Assembly (NCBI GenBank): GCA_021732415.1
Contig: JAKFVC010000267.1
Span: forward strand, 1-37,615
Length of the DNA: 37,615 nt
Origin: Planctomycetaceae bacterium
GTDB lineage: Bacteria > Planctomycetota > Planctomycetia > Planctomycetales > Planctomycetaceae
Direction: 5' to 3'
Positions 1 to 10,200 of the stretch are shown here, one piece after another; the first letter of the stretch is position 1, and every line of letters starts with the position of its first letter. The position numbers and the translations under genes were made by a program. The notes under the pieces were generated by a model, which ran no database searches, had not been told where the DNA came from, and was given only the letters and a program-made list of their open reading frames with translations.

Positions 1-128
1 CCTTCGCACATCATCTTGCTCCATGCATTTAAGGCAGAACACTTCTGTCTTAAATGCTGGCGCAAATCTCGTGCCGCTGGGGGGCGGCTCCCCAGAAAAC
101 TTGACGTACTTGTGTATAACCAACAGGC

Positions 129-170
129 GCTCAACCACCGGCTACTCTCTGTGACCCCATCCGGGGTCAA
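129..170 (+). repeat. Dispersed repeat copy (CAACCACCGGCTACTCTCT family)
   Basis: This stretch lies downstream of the minus-strand oxidoreductase. It shares the block CTCAACCACCGGCTACTCTCT with both arms of the large inverted repeat near 36.7-36.9 kb. A small hairpin-forming GACCCC/GGGGTC tail follows, as in the left arm there. Bases 1-128 show no gene I can support. The repeat could act as a transcription terminator or be a mobile palindromic element; the sequence does not decide between them. Confidence 0.7.
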
Positions 171-187
171 AAAATCTTTTTCGACTC

Positions 188-1288
188 TCATGAACCCGGT
201 TGCAACCCACACGCCTGCAACAACGTCGTCTGCACCGTGAGGTCATGCGCGTAGGAGAAATCACTCGGTTTCTCACCACGGATCACCCGCGCCATATCTG
301 CAGCGTCGTCGACATAGCGTTCGTACTTCGGGAACGTGACGTCTTGATATCCCTTTTTGAACTCACCGCGCGGCTTGGAAAATGTCACACGGGCTGAGGG
401 ATTATCCAACGGTTGAATGTGAAACGTCCCTTCCGAGCCGCAGACCACCAAATGCCGACGGTCGCCACCATCGACTTCCAGGGCACTCGATTTCACACTC
501 GCCGTCGCTCTCGGGTATGTCAGCACGGTCAACATGTTGTCGAGCAGCTTGTCATCCAGCACAGAAGAGTGCCGTGCGAAGGGAGTCACCGTATCAGGCT
601 TGCCCAGGACTCCGATCACGAGATCCAGAATATGGCAGCCCAGTTCGAACATAATCCCCCCAGGATATTCAGCCAACTCTTTCCGTTGTACCGGTCCGAC
701 GACCTTGCTCATCACCGCGTGGACTTCGAACACCTCTCCCAGCCAACCCTCGGCGAGACACTTTCGCAGCAACACCACGGCCGGGTTGTAGCGAAACATG
801 TAGCCCATCTGGACCATCAGTTTCTGTTTTTCGGCCAGTTGCAAGAGGCCTCGGTACTGCGGCAACGACTCTCCCGCGGGCTTATCGAGATGAACGTGCT
901 TGCCCGCCGCGACGCAGATCTCCGCAGTCTTCAACAAGTCGCGAACACGGGTCTCCACAAGGACCGCCTGTAGGCCGGATTCATTCAGCAATTGTTCCTG
1001 CGTCATCCACTTCAGCCCGCTAAATGGAGCCTGGGCTTCGGCTTGCTTCCGCAGCTTGGCGTCTGGCTCAACGATGCCGACGACTTCATAATCATCCGAG
1101 GCTCGGTAGACCGACAGCTTATTGGCATGTGCGTGCCCGACACCGATCTGGCCGATCTTGATCTTCGGGCGATCGGCTTTCGGAGCAGCATGAACGGGCA
1201 TAGTCCAAGAGAGCGAACTTCCTAACGCACCCGCCAAAGCACCACTGCCGACAGTTCCGAGAAATTCGCGGCGAGAATTGGTCGTCAT
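188..1288 (-). CDS. Gfo/Idh/MocA family oxidoreductase, Tat-type leader
   Basis: Predicted NAD(P)-dependent oxidoreductase of 366 residues. The N-terminus carries a twin-arginine-type leader (SRREFLG at residues 5-11, then a hydrophobic stretch ending near VHAA), so it is probably exported. The Rossmann fold starts at about residue 43, with GVGHAH at 49-54 as the nucleotide-binding loop. The DKP at 135-137 is the position of the family's EKP motif, whose lysine is normally catalytic. The start was set at the ATG at 1288 because AAGGTG lies six bases upstream; a GTG at 1297 is possible but overlaps that ribosome site. The family acts on sugars, inositols and related polyols. The substrate here is unknown, and there is no operon partner on this strand. 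The family call is secure; the export call is an inference from the leader. Confidence 0.93.
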   Translation of the reverse strand: MTTNSRREFLGTVGSGALAGALGSSLSWTMPVHAAPKADRPKIKIGQIGVGHAHANKLSVYRASDDYEVVGIVEPDAKLRKQAEAQAPFSGLKWMTQEQLLNESGLQAVLVETRVRDLLKTAEICVAAGKHVHLDKPAGESLPQYRGLLQLAEKQKLMVQMGYMFRYNPAVVLLRKCLAEGWLGEVFEVHAVMSKVVGPVQRKELAEYPGGIMFELGCHILDLVIGVLGKPDTVTPFARHSSVLDDKLLDNMLTVLTYPRATASVKSSALEVDGGDRRHLVVCGSEGTFHIQPLDNPSARVTFSKPRGEFKKGYQDVTFPKYERYVDDAADMARVIRGEKPSDFSYAHDLTVQTTLLQACGLQPGS

Positions 1289-1414
1289 GCGGAGCACCTT
1301 TGATTACGTATCATTCGGGGAGATTGCCATCCTGTGATAACTGCTATCTCATATCCCCCGCTCAAACGCAACTTGAGATTGATTTCCGCTCACGGATTGT
1401 CGACAATATAGGCC

Positions 1415-4400
1415 ATGAACAAGATCCCAATGACGTCCCCGAATCGGAGTTCGACACAGTCTTTTTCGGGTCCTGAACTGCAGCGAGGTCAACCTTTGGA
1501 TTTGCGAGCGAGTTTCGAATTTCACCGTTTGGCGTGCGGCACCTTCACATTTATTGCTTGCGGATTGATACCTGTTGTCGCCCAGGCCGAAAGTGATACT
1601 GACTTCTTTGAGAACCGCATTCGGCCGATTCTGGTAGCCAAGTGCGACGGATGTCATTCCAACGCCAAAGGTAAGACGAGTGGCGGGCTGGCCCTGGATA
1701 CCCGTGATGGTTGGCAGAAGGGGGGCGATAACGGAGCGGTGATCGTTCCCGGCAAGCCCGACGAAAGCTTGCTGATCAAGGCCATTCGATATCAGGACAA
1801 AGATCTGCAGATGCCGCCCCCGGAAAAGGGTGGCAAGCTGAGCGATCTCGAAATTGCCGCGTTGACCGAATGGGTAACTCGAGGAGCACCGGATCCACGC
1901 ATTACAGCCGCACGCATTGGTGGTATGTCGCGAGACGAGGCTCGCCGATGGTGGTCCTTTCAGCCGCTACGTGCCCCCGCAGTGCCGGCTGTCGCCGATG
2001 CCGCATGGCCGCGGACTGATCTGGATCGATTTATCGCCCATCACCGTGAGCAACATAGTGTGAAGCCGGTCGCCGATGCCGACAAGCGAACGCTGATTCG
2101 CCGCGCCACGTTTGATCTGACGGGACTACCGCCGACACCCGAGGAAATTCAGGCGTTCCTGCAGGATGACTCTTCGGATGCGTATAAAAACGTTGTCGAC
2201 CGGCTACTAGCTTCTCCTGACTACGGGGTCCGTTGGGGCCGGCATTGGTTGGACGTGGCCCGGTACGCCGACACGGCAGGGGATGGATCGGACTATCCGG
2301 TTCCTCAGGCGGGCTTGTACCGCGATTGGGTCGTGGACGCGATTAATAAAGATCAACCCTTCGATCAGTTCATTCGCGATCAAGTTGCCGGAGACATCCT
2401 GGCTCGATCGGCTTCCCCTGATGACTATGCTCGGTTGGTCACCGCCACCGGGTTTCTGGCGATTGGCAAACGCTACGGATATGCCCCGAATCCCGATTAT
2501 CAGTACCTCGATTTTGCCGACGTCATTGATTCGGTCAGCCGGTCACTGCTGGGATTGTCGGTCGGCTGTGCTCGCTGTCACGATCACAAATACGATCCGC
2601 TGACGGCCGCCGATTACTATGCTCTGTATGGGATTTTTCAAAGTACGACCTGGGCTTTCCCCGGCGGTGAAGAACAAAAACGTCCCTCGCAATTTCCGCC
2701 CCTGGTCCCCCCCGAGGAAGCCGCCAAACGCGATCAGGCCAAGGCGGCCGAAGTCGCCCGCTTGGACGGCGAGATCGCTCGCATCAAAACTGAAAAGGCC
2801 GCATTCGACGGCAGATTCTTCGCGGGTGGAATCGACCTCGGCTTCGAAGGTCAGCCGCTCGGAAAGCCACCATCCACGCCTTGGCTCGCTGCGGGAGCCG
2901 TTGCCGTTACGCCGGATGCTCAAAGTCCATTTACCCACGTGCATCCTGCAGGCAAGCAGGGGGCTCGATTGAGCTGCGCCGTGTTGAATGACGGAGTGCG
3001 GTATGTCTTCGAGAGATCACTACGAGCCACTCCCGGTCAACAGATGCATTTCACGGTCGATTTTCGCACCGTCGCGAATGCCGATCAACCGGGCTCATAT
3101 CGGTTCTATCTGGGGCGCGGCGTCGTGGCGTCAGTCGCGATTGATTGCAGCGTGAGTGCGAAAGAATTCGCCATCCGTAATGGAGCCAACTGGGAGGTGA
3201 TTCGCAAATTGGAGCCGGGGACCTGGTACACCTTGCGATTGAAGCTCGATCCCGCCAAGAAAACGTTTAGCGGAATTGTTGGGACGGCGGCTGATCTGAT
3301 TGCCTTCGAAGACAAAAAACTCGGCCTGAGTTGGGATGGTGTCGCCGACACATTTATTTGTGATGGAAATGGACACGCCTCAGGTCCGGCTCCGACTCGC
3401 GATCTCGATAATATCGGTTTGCAGACGACACCCTTTAATGCTCCCGGTGGGGAACCAATTCCGACGCCCGTGCTGCCTGCTGATTGGAAGGAACGCCTCG
3501 CCAAGCTGGATGTCGATCTGGCCGCGACAACGAAGTTGCGTGAAACGGAAGCGGCCCGCATGACCTATCCCGTGGCCTACGGCGTCAGCGAAGGTAAGCC
3601 GGTCAACGCAAAAATCCAAAAGCGGGGCGAGCCCGACCAGTTAGGTGACGAGGTCCCACGACGGTTCCTGGAAATCCTGGGAGGGGATCCGCTTCCCGCA
3701 GAAAATCCAGGCAGCGGCCGGCTGGAATTGGCCAACTGGCTTACCCGCCCATCCAATCCACTGACTGCTCGAGTCTTCGTCAACCGAGTCTGGCAATGGC
3801 ATTTCGGTCAGGGACTGGTGGCGACGCCGAGTGACTTTGGGACGCGCGGCGAATTGCCCAGTCACCCCGAACTCCTCGACTGGCTGGCGTCAGAATTCAT
3901 CGCGTCGGGCTGGTCGATGAAATCGCTGCACCGGCTGATTATGCACTCGCGAACATATCAACTCGGCAGCGATGACGATCCGGCTAACTTAAAGTCCGAT
4001 CCTGCGAATCGCTGGTATTGGCGTTACACCCGCCGCGCGCTGGATGCCGAATCAATCCGCGACGCGATGTTGACCATTAGTGGCCGTCTGGACCGATCGA
4101 CACCCGAAGTGCATCCGTTCCCACCTGTGGGGACGTGGGCCTTCACGATTCACAATCCGTTCCATGCGGTCTATGACAATAATCGTCGCAGCATTTATTT
4201 GATGGTGCAGCGTAATCGCAGGCACCCGTTTCTGGCACTCTTCGATGCCGCCGACCCGAACCAGAGTGTGGCAGAACGCCAGCCGACGACCACTCCCACG
4301 CAGACACTCTTCCTGATGAATTCGCCCTTCGTACACGAACAGTCAGAGGGATTCGCCAGCCGATTGCTCGCCATGCCTGGAGATGATGCGGCGCGGGCCC

Positions 4401-4591
4401 GGTTTGCATTTGAAGCCTGTCACGGGAAAGAGCCCTCAACGGACGAGATCAATGGTGCCCTGGCGTTTGTCGCCGGTTATACGCAAAAGTTGGCCGAACA
4501 GAGCGTTCCAGCAGATAAGCAATCTGTTGGAGCCTGGGCGGCGTTGGGCCGAGTGTTATTGACGAGTAATGGGCTGCTTTATGTCGACTAG
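1415..4591 (+). CDS. PSCyt1/DUF1549/DUF1553 multidomain cytochrome protein (pair 1)
   Basis: Large secreted protein of 1058 residues. A hydrophobic signal segment lies at about 38-58, after an unusually long polar N-terminus, so the true start may be downstream; no better ATG is present. Domains in order: PSCyt1 (CDGCH at 77-81, and the downstream MPPPEKG that is typical of the family), PSCyt2/DUF1549 ([11 protein letters not shown], then CARCHDHKYDP from 385), a beta-rich insert of roughly residues 465-700 that reads like a concanavalin/LamG-type fold, and PSD1/DUF1553 from about 770 (LANWLTRPSNPLTARVFVNR) to the end. Two CxxCH motifs suggest two c-type haems. The DUF1501 gene follows at 4726, the usual partner in planctomycetes. 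The biochemical role of the family is not established; a role in extracellular redox or polymer breakdown is inference. Confidence 0.95.
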   Translation: MNKIPMTSPNRSSTQSFSGPELQRGQPLDLRASFEFHRLACGTFTFIACGLIPVVAQAESDTDFFENRIRPILVAKCDGCHSNAKGKTSGGLALDTRDGWQKGGDNGAVIVPGKPDESLLIKAIRYQDKDLQMPPPEKGGKLSDLEIAALTEWVTRGAPDPRITAARIGGMSRDEARRWWSFQPLRAPAVPAVADAAWPRTDLDRFIAHHREQHSVKPVADADKRTLIRRATFDLTGLPPTPEEIQAFLQDDSSDAYKNVVDRLLASPDYGVRWGRHWLDVARYADTAGDGSDYPVPQAGLYRDWVVDAINKDQPFDQFIRDQVAGDILARSASPDDYARLVTATGFLAIGKRYGYAPNPDYQYLDFADVIDSVSRSLLGLSVGCARCHDHKYDPLTAADYYALYGIFQSTTWAFPGGEEQKRPSQFPPLVPPEEAAKRDQAKAAEVARLDGEIARIKTEKAAFDGRFFAGGIDLGFEGQPLGKPPSTPWLAAGAVAVTPDAQSPFTHVHPAGKQGARLSCAVLNDGVRYVFERSLRATPGQQMHFTVDFRTVANADQPGSYRFYLGRGVVASVAIDCSVSAKEFAIRNGANWEVIRKLEPGTWYTLRLKLDPAKKTFSGIVGTAADLIAFEDKKLGLSWDGVADTFICDGNGHASGPAPTRDLDNIGLQTTPFNAPGGEPIPTPVLPADWKERLAKLDVDLAATTKLRETEAARMTYPVAYGVSEGKPVNAKIQKRGEPDQLGDEVPRRFLEILGGDPLPAENPGSGRLELANWLTRPSNPLTARVFVNRVWQWHFGQGLVATPSDFGTRGELPSHPELLDWLASEFIASGWSMKSLHRLIMHSRTYQLGSDDDPANLKSDPANRWYWRYTRRALDAESIRDAMLTISGRLDRSTPEVHPFPPVGTWAFTIHNPFHAVYDNNRRSIYLMVQRNRRHPFLALFDAADPNQSVAERQPTTTPTQTLFLMNSPFVHEQSEGFASRLLAMPGDDAARARFAFEACHGKEPSTDEINGALAFVAGYTQKLAEQSVPADKQSVGAWAALGRVLLTSNGLLYVD

Positions 4592-4623
4592 TAAAACTTG
4601 AGGCAGGTGAGCCGGTTCCCGCG

Positions 4624-4670
4624 GCCGACGCTGCTAGCGTCGGCGCACCACCGACGCTAGCAGCGTCGGC
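4624..4670. repeat. Perfect 20-bp inverted repeat (CCGACGCTAGCAGCGTCGG family)
   Basis: The arms 4624-4643 and 4651-4670 are perfect reverse complements separated by seven bases. Each arm is itself close to a palindrome, so alternative cruciforms can form. Flanking bases (TTCCCGCG and CACGGGAG) extend the pairing imperfectly. It sits between the stop of the PSCyt gene and the start of the DUF1501 gene, so it could tune read-through or mRNA stability within the pair. No T-run follows, which argues against a classical intrinsic terminator. Confidence 0.88.
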
Positions 4671-4725
4671 CACGGGAGCGTTGAATTCAATATCGAACGT
4701 CGCAATCCATAGAAGGTCTTGAACA

Positions 4726-6123
4726 GTGAATTCTCCGATTACCTCTCGCCGTGAGTTTCTCCAAACTGCATCCGGGGGCTTTGGTGCGCTCGCTCTGGCC
4801 GGAATGTGGAACGAGTTGCAGGCCTCCACGTCGAATGATCCGCTCGCGGCGCGGCCCGGGCATTTTCCGGCGAAGGCTGAACGAGTTATCTTCCTCTATT
4901 CAACCGGCGGCGTGTCGCAAGTTGACACCTTCGACCACAAACCCAAACTCACGGCCGATCACGGCAAGTCGATCACCGCTTCCCGCTGGCTCAATAAGCC
5001 GGGCCAGTTTGCGCGGTTCCTGATCAAACCGCGGTGGGCGTTCAAACAATACGGCAAAAGCGGGACCTGGGTCAGCGATCTGTTCCCGCATATGGGTTCG
5101 GTCATCGACGATGTCTGCGTGCTGAATGCCATGTATTGCGACAGCGATGGCCATGATAAGGCAACCCTTGCTGCTCATACCGGTTCGGCCCAGTTTGCCC
5201 GCCCTAGTGCCGGAGCGTGGGTCAGTTACGGCTTGGGAACCGTCAATCGCAACCTGCCGTCGTTCATGGTGCTGGCTCCCGCCGCTCCCTATGCCGGAGC
5301 CCAAACCTGGGGCAGCGATTTCCTCCCCGCCTGTCATCAGGGAACCCACGTCATCCCCGGCCCAGAGCCACTGCCCAATCTCAAACCACGCGTGCCCGGT
5401 GTTGAGCTCCAGCAGTTGGAACTGAGCCTGTTGAGCAAGTTGAATCGCAGCCATCTCGAACGCCGCGCCGCAGACCAGGCCCTGGATGCCCGAGTGCGTT
5501 CGTTTGAGACCGCATTCGGCATGCAGAAGGAAGCCCCCGAAGCATTCGACCTGTCGAGCGAGACGGAAGAGACCTTGAAGTTGTACGGGGTCAATCGTGG
5601 CGCGACGACCGGCTTTGGCTGGCAATGCCTGGTGGCTCGTCGGTTGGCGGAACGTGGGGTCCGGTTCCTCGAACTGATCGACGTCGGGTCGAGTAACAAC
5701 TGGGATTCGCACGGCAATATGGCCGACCACGAGCGACTCGCCAAAGCGATTGATCAACCAATTGCCGGCCTCATCGCGGATCTCAAGCGGCGCGGAATGC
5801 TGGAGACCACGCTGATCGTATGGACGTCAGAATTTGGCCGAACCCCATTCCACCAGGACGCCAATCACGCCGGCCGCGAACACCACAATCTGGTCTTCTC
5901 ATCCTGGATGGCAGGGGGCGGAGTCAAAGGGGGCCTGGTCCACGGCAAGTCGGACGAATACGGCATCCTGCCCGCTGAAGGAGGCGTCCACACCCATGAT
6001 CTGCACGCGACAATGCTGCATCTGCTGGGCATGGACCACGAACGCCTCACCTTCCGCCACGCCGGCCGCGACTACCGCCTGACTGATGTGAAGGGGAAGG
6101 TGGTCAAAGAGGTCCTGACGTAG
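4726..6123 (+). CDS. DUF1501 protein, Tat-type leader (pair 1)
   Basis: 465-residue DUF1501 protein, a family related by fold to alkaline phosphatases and sulfatases. It starts at a GTG with AGAAGG about ten bases upstream. The leader SRREFLQTASGGFGALALAG has the twin-arginine form, so export in a folded state is likely. Family motifs seen: GGVSQVDTFDHKP at 61-73, TSEFGRTP at 367-374, GREHH at 383-387, AGGGVKGG, and the C-terminal HERLTFRHAGRDYRLTDV block. The Asp, Glu and His residues in these motifs are candidates for metal binding, by analogy with the superfamily. It lies 134 bases after the PSCyt protein and is probably co-transcribed with it. The substrate is unknown. Confidence 0.94.
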   Translation: MNSPITSRREFLQTASGGFGALALAGMWNELQASTSNDPLAARPGHFPAKAERVIFLYSTGGVSQVDTFDHKPKLTADHGKSITASRWLNKPGQFARFLIKPRWAFKQYGKSGTWVSDLFPHMGSVIDDVCVLNAMYCDSDGHDKATLAAHTGSAQFARPSAGAWVSYGLGTVNRNLPSFMVLAPAAPYAGAQTWGSDFLPACHQGTHVIPGPEPLPNLKPRVPGVELQQLELSLLSKLNRSHLERRAADQALDARVRSFETAFGMQKEAPEAFDLSSETEETLKLYGVNRGATTGFGWQCLVARRLAERGVRFLELIDVGSSNNWDSHGNMADHERLAKAIDQPIAGLIADLKRRGMLETTLIVWTSEFGRTPFHQDANHAGREHHNLVFSSWMAGGGVKGGLVHGKSDEYGILPAEGGVHTHDLHATMLHLLGMDHERLTFRHAGRDYRLTDVKGKVVKEVLT

Positions 6124-6204
6124 GCCATGATTGATAAATCCAGTAACCACCAAATTATCGGATCAGATTCACCACGGAGACACAGAGATCTAAGAAGACG
6201 GAGT

Positions 6205-6297
6205 TTTTGCCACAGAAGGACACGGAAGAAACACAGAAATTAGGAATCGAATTCGTCTTCTGATTCAGTGTTTCTTCTGTGTCCTTCTGTGGCAAAA
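6205..6297. repeat. 30-bp inverted repeat in intergenic region
   Basis: Arms 6205-6234 and 6268-6297 are reverse complements with one mismatch and a 33-base loop. The arm contains TTTTGCCACAGAAGGACAC. The T-tracts and A-tracts at the arm ends mean the hairpin could work as a bidirectional terminator after the DUF1501 gene. The purine-rich stretch just upstream (ACCACGGAGACACAGAG, from about 6170) is similar in character to the arms. The 372-base gap 6124-6495 has no gene I can support; it holds this hairpin, a short dispersed repeat at 6391 and a possible promoter at 6429. Confidence 0.85.
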
Positions 6298-6390
6298 CAA
6301 TCCATTGTGGCAAATACATCTGGGTTGATTTTCGGAGCCGTGGTCTGATCTGCGGCGGCTAAATCAAAGTGCATAATAAAATGAGTCGGT

Positions 6391-6416
6391 GAGCCGGGCG
6401 GAGTAAGCACCCGATT
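6391..6416 (+). repeat. 26-bp dispersed repeat, copy 1
   Basis: GAGCCGGGCGGAGTAAGC followed by ACCCGATT matches 18153-18178 at 23 of 26 positions. Both copies lie in gaps after DUF1501 or PSCyt genes. The function is unknown. Confidence 0.6.
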
Positions 6417-6428
6417 AATTGACGACGT

Positions 6429-6457
6429 TTGAATTGTCCTCATCAATGTACCATAAT
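6429..6457 (+). promoter_or_regulatory. Possible sigma-70-like promoter for the ECF sigma gene
   Basis: TTGAAT (6429-6434) and CATAAT (6452-6457) are separated by 17 bases and lie 38 bases before the ATG at 6496. The match to TTGACA/TATAAT is good for a GC-rich genome, but this is a pattern match only. An ECF-type autoregulated promoter would look different and was not identified. Confidence 0.4.
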
Positions 6458-6495
6458 GCACAAACGATTGGCTCGCAGACACATGCTAATCTGCA

Positions 6496-7158
6496 ATGGA
6501 TTCGGGGGATGATTCTCAACTGCTCCCACGAGAGCGGGAAAGACTGCCTGATATGGCCCAGACCGGCAATTCGTTTTCGACCTCGGCGTCGTTAATTCGC
6601 CGCGTCAAAGCGCGAGACCCAGTAGCTTGGCAAAGACTTTCTCGGTTGTATGGTCCGCTCGCCTATCGGTGGACTCGGCAATGCGGGTTGCAACCAAGCG
6701 ATGCGGCGGATGTCGTGCAGAATGTGTTTGTCTCGGTCTCGCAGAGTGTCGACCGTTATTCGTCTCAGGGGCCCAAGGCCTCCTTCCGAGGCTGGCTGTG
6801 GACGATTACCCGCAACGCTGTGCGAGAATTTCACCGCCAGCAAGCGTCGCTGCCACAGGCGGAGGGGGGCACAGATGCCCAAATCAGATTTCAGGAGGTC
6901 GCTGAGCCACTCGTCGCGAACGACGATACCCCTGACAGCAAGGATGGTTTCGATACCGCCGCCAGCCTGGCTCATCGCGCCCTGGGCTTGATCAAGGGGG
7001 ACTTTGAGCCTCTTACCTGGGATGCCTTCTGGCGAACGACGATTGACAATCAGCCCGCCACAGAAGTGGCCGCCGCACTGGGAATGACGGCCAAGGCTGT
7101 CCGGCAAGCCAAGTACCGGGTACTTTGCCGGTTGCGCGAAGTCCTGGCGGACGGATGA
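6496..7158 (+). CDS. ECF-type RNA polymerase sigma factor
   Basis: 220-residue sigma-70 family protein. Region 2 spans about residues 32-116, with DAADVVQNVFVSVSQSVDRY at 69-88 and FRGWLWTITRNAVREFHRQ at 97-115. The latter is the region 2.3/2.4 promoter-melting and -10 recognition part. Region 4 spans about 175-218, with a helix-turn-helix in ATEVAAALGMTAKAVRQAKYR. The linker between them is long, about 60 residues, and acidic. The next gene is a membrane Ser/Thr kinase. Sigma factors paired with Ser/Thr kinases are a recognised planctomycete group (the ECF-STK groups), so the kinase may control this sigma factor by phosphorylation; that is inference. No classical anti-sigma factor is seen. 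A second ATG at 6553 is a possible shorter start. Confidence 0.92.
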   Translation: MDSGDDSQLLPRERERLPDMAQTGNSFSTSASLIRRVKARDPVAWQRLSRLYGPLAYRWTRQCGLQPSDAADVVQNVFVSVSQSVDRYSSQGPKASFRGWLWTITRNAVREFHRQQASLPQAEGGTDAQIRFQEVAEPLVANDDTPDSKDGFDTAASLAHRALGLIKGDFEPLTWDAFWRTTIDNQPATEVAAALGMTAKAVRQAKYRVLCRLREVLADG

Positions 7159-7252
7159 TGACTTCCAGGTAACCGAATTCGCTAAAACCCCGTGAAATCT
7201 GACCTTTTGCAGCCAGAACTCTGGGCGAGTTCTGCTACGTGCGAATTTTCGC

Positions 7253-10200
7253 GTGGCGCTCGCGCATTGTATTAATAGCAGAGGTGTGAATTGTCCGCGT
7301 TCAGACTGGACCTCAGTCCGAATGAATCGAATGCAGGCCGCCAGAGTCCTCACAATGCCAGCGCAAATCGACTTCGAGTGCCTGATTGAGACCTTAGCCG
7401 AGCACGACGAGACATTTTCACGACCCGACGAAACCTCCGATTCCTCAATACTGGAGATCAAGGCGGAACTGCAATTGCTGGAGGCGAGTCTGCGTCGCTC
7501 CGATCCAGCCGACCCATTTGGCGAAGAATCCGCCTGCAATGAGGCCTTGAATATCGTCGAAGCCATCGGTCGCAATCCGTCATTTACGACGCGGCAACAA
7601 CTTGCTGAAGATCCACTCCCTTCGTCCGACGAATCAACGGTGCTCCCGTTGGGCGGTGTACTGGGGCAATATCGGTTGTTGCAGAAACTGGGCGAAGGTG
7701 GTTTCGGAACGGTTTATAAGGCACTGCATTCACGTCTGGACAAAATTGTCGCCTTGAAAGTCCTTACAGCCAGCCGGCTGCGAGACCCGCATGCCGTCGA
7801 TCGTTTTGATCGGGAAATGCGCGCGGTTGGCAAACTGCATCACATCAATATTGTGGCCGCACACGATGCGGGCGAGATTGACGGCATGCATTACCTCGTG
7901 ATGGAACTTGTCGACGGGATCGACCTGAGCAAACTGGTGAAGCAACACGGACGATTGCCAATTGGCGCCGCGTGCGAACTGATCCGGCAGGCGGCAGTCG
8001 GATTGCAGCATGTCCACGAACATGGATTGGTTCATCGTGACATCAAGCCCTCCAATCTCATGCTGACTCTGCCACAGAACCATGACGATGCCCCCGCCGT
8101 CAAGCTGCTCGACCTGGGGCTGGCGCTGCTTGATGAATCCCATCTCGAGCATGTTGGTGAGCTGACCGCCACCGGCCAGGTGATGGGAACGCTGGAATAT
8201 ATGGCGCCAGAGCAGGGCTCCGATACTCACACCGTAGACATCCGCGCCGACATCTATAGCCTGGGAGCCACACTTTATAAACTCCTGACGGGCAGAGCCC
8301 CCTTTTCGAGCGATCAGTATCGTACGCCAATGAAATTGCTGATGGCACTGGCGACTCAAGATCCTCCTCCGCTGACAGACCGCTGTGCCGAAATCTCTCC
8401 CGAACTAGAAGCGATCGTCCGGCGCATGCTGGCCAAGAATCCTGACGACCGCTACTCCACTCCGCGAGAACTCGCCGAGGCCTTGGCCCCATTCAGTCAT
8501 CCCGCCGATGTGCAGGCGCTGGTGGAGTTCCTCGCCAAGGCGGCGGACGAAGAAGTGATTGATGTCAACGCCCCGGAATTTATCGGTACTCTCAGCACAT
8601 CTCGATTGGGTTCGCCAGTGAGCGTGGCTTCCGATGCCGGCCACTCGACTCGGCGACCAGCGGGGCGGTGGCGTCCAGCGAAACTGGCACTCGCGATCAT
8701 GGCTTGCGGGATGCTCGTCGCGGCTGCGATCTATGTAATCCAGATTCAGACTCCACGAGGTGAGCTGATCGTCCAATCGGACTATGCGGGAATCATCGTG
8801 AAGGTGAAACGCGACGGACTCGAAGTCGATCACGGCTGGAGTTTGCTGAAGGGCAAGGACAACAAACAACTTATCCGCACCGGCCAGATCGAGATTGAAT
8901 TGCCTGCGGAACTGACCGGTGAATATACCGTCACGCCAAATCGCGTGACTCTCACCAGAGAGCGTCAAGAGATCGTTAGAATCGAACGGAAAGCAACGCC
9001 AGCTACGCCAATCGGAGAGAGAGAGCTTCCTCATCGCACACCTCCCACCGAATTCAGTAATGCGCCCAAGCCTGACGATCCAGCGAACTCAGTCGACCGC
9101 GACCGCGTAGCTGCGCAACACTGGATCAGCCGCGGTGGTGGAGGCAAGGTTGTTCTAAAGAGCAATGGAAAAACACTGTCAATTTCTCGCGACACGCGAC
9201 TTCCTGTCGTACCGTTTGAATTTCGTGCTGCCTCGGATTCCATTCCCGATATGGTCAGCGAAGACCTCGAACCACTCATTGGACTAACAGGACTGCAGAG
9301 CGTCGTTGTGGAGGGAAGTATGGTCGACGCTCGAGCGATTCGCTTTATGAGCAAGATTCCCAATCTCCGGAAAATTCGATTTACCAATAATCAAATTTGG
9401 ACGTCCGAACTGGGAGAGCTCCGCGAACTCTCCTTTCTGCACGAAATTCACATTGGTTACAGACAGGTAGATGATGACTGGAAGTTCATTCGCGAATTGT
9501 CACACCTGCGCAGCCTCGAGATCGCGAAATACACCGAACCTTCGATGGCAGATTTTCAAAAATGGAGTGAATTCCCCCAACTCCGTTCGATCCGGCTGGA
9601 CTGTTCTATCACTGAAGCAATGTCAGTCAAGGTTCAAGAACGCAATCCGCGCTGTCGGGTCGTCGGACGCTGGGTCGATCCAGACTCGAAGAACGGAGAC
9701 CCTCCCCGAACAAACCGCATCTACGGTGCCATAGGAATCGATCCCATAAGGACCGCCGCCAAGGTGCTGTTGCCGCTCGGGTTTCGGTTCTCTACTGCTG
9801 ATCGTTGGGACTCGAGCCATGAACTGACTCTGGCTTATGCGAAAGATCTCAGAAGTATCGACGCGTTTAATGTCTACACGGTACTCGTACCGCAGCACGT
9901 TCCATTCAGGGAGCAGGACCTGTCTGTCCTGGCACACTTTTCTTTCATCAGGCTGAATGCCGCACACTTGCCACAGGCCGACATATTCGCCAAGGTTCTA
10001 CCGTTATCGCTGGCAGTCGAAGAGATCAACTTCAGCAACTCCGACTTGACCGATGAAGGCTTACGGCACATTCAACGCATCGAATCATTCCCCATGTTGA
10101 ATGTGCAGGGCACCAGAGTCACGCGAACCGGAATTGAATCCTTCAAGCGAGCTCGACCCGCTTGCCAACTGATCAGCAATTTTTCTCCCCCCAGCGTGGC

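Noticed and set aside
4900-5757. 285-codon open frame on the minus strand
   Set aside because: It lies wholly antisense to the DUF1501 gene, whose motifs are clear. The translation shows no recognisable domain.
6240-6482. 80-codon minus-strand frame in the gap before the sigma factor
   Set aside because: It includes one arm of the 30-bp inverted repeat and a dispersed repeat, and has no ribosome site or known similarity.
6592-7575. 327-codon open frame on the minus strand
   Set aside because: It runs antisense across the sigma factor gene and the start of the kinase gene, both with clear family motifs; composition and content look like a shadow.
8111-8125. DLGLA in place of DFG as a sign of an inactive kinase
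   Set aside because: The metal-binding Asp287 is kept, as are Lys169 and Asp263. Leu in place of Phe is common in planctomycete kinases.
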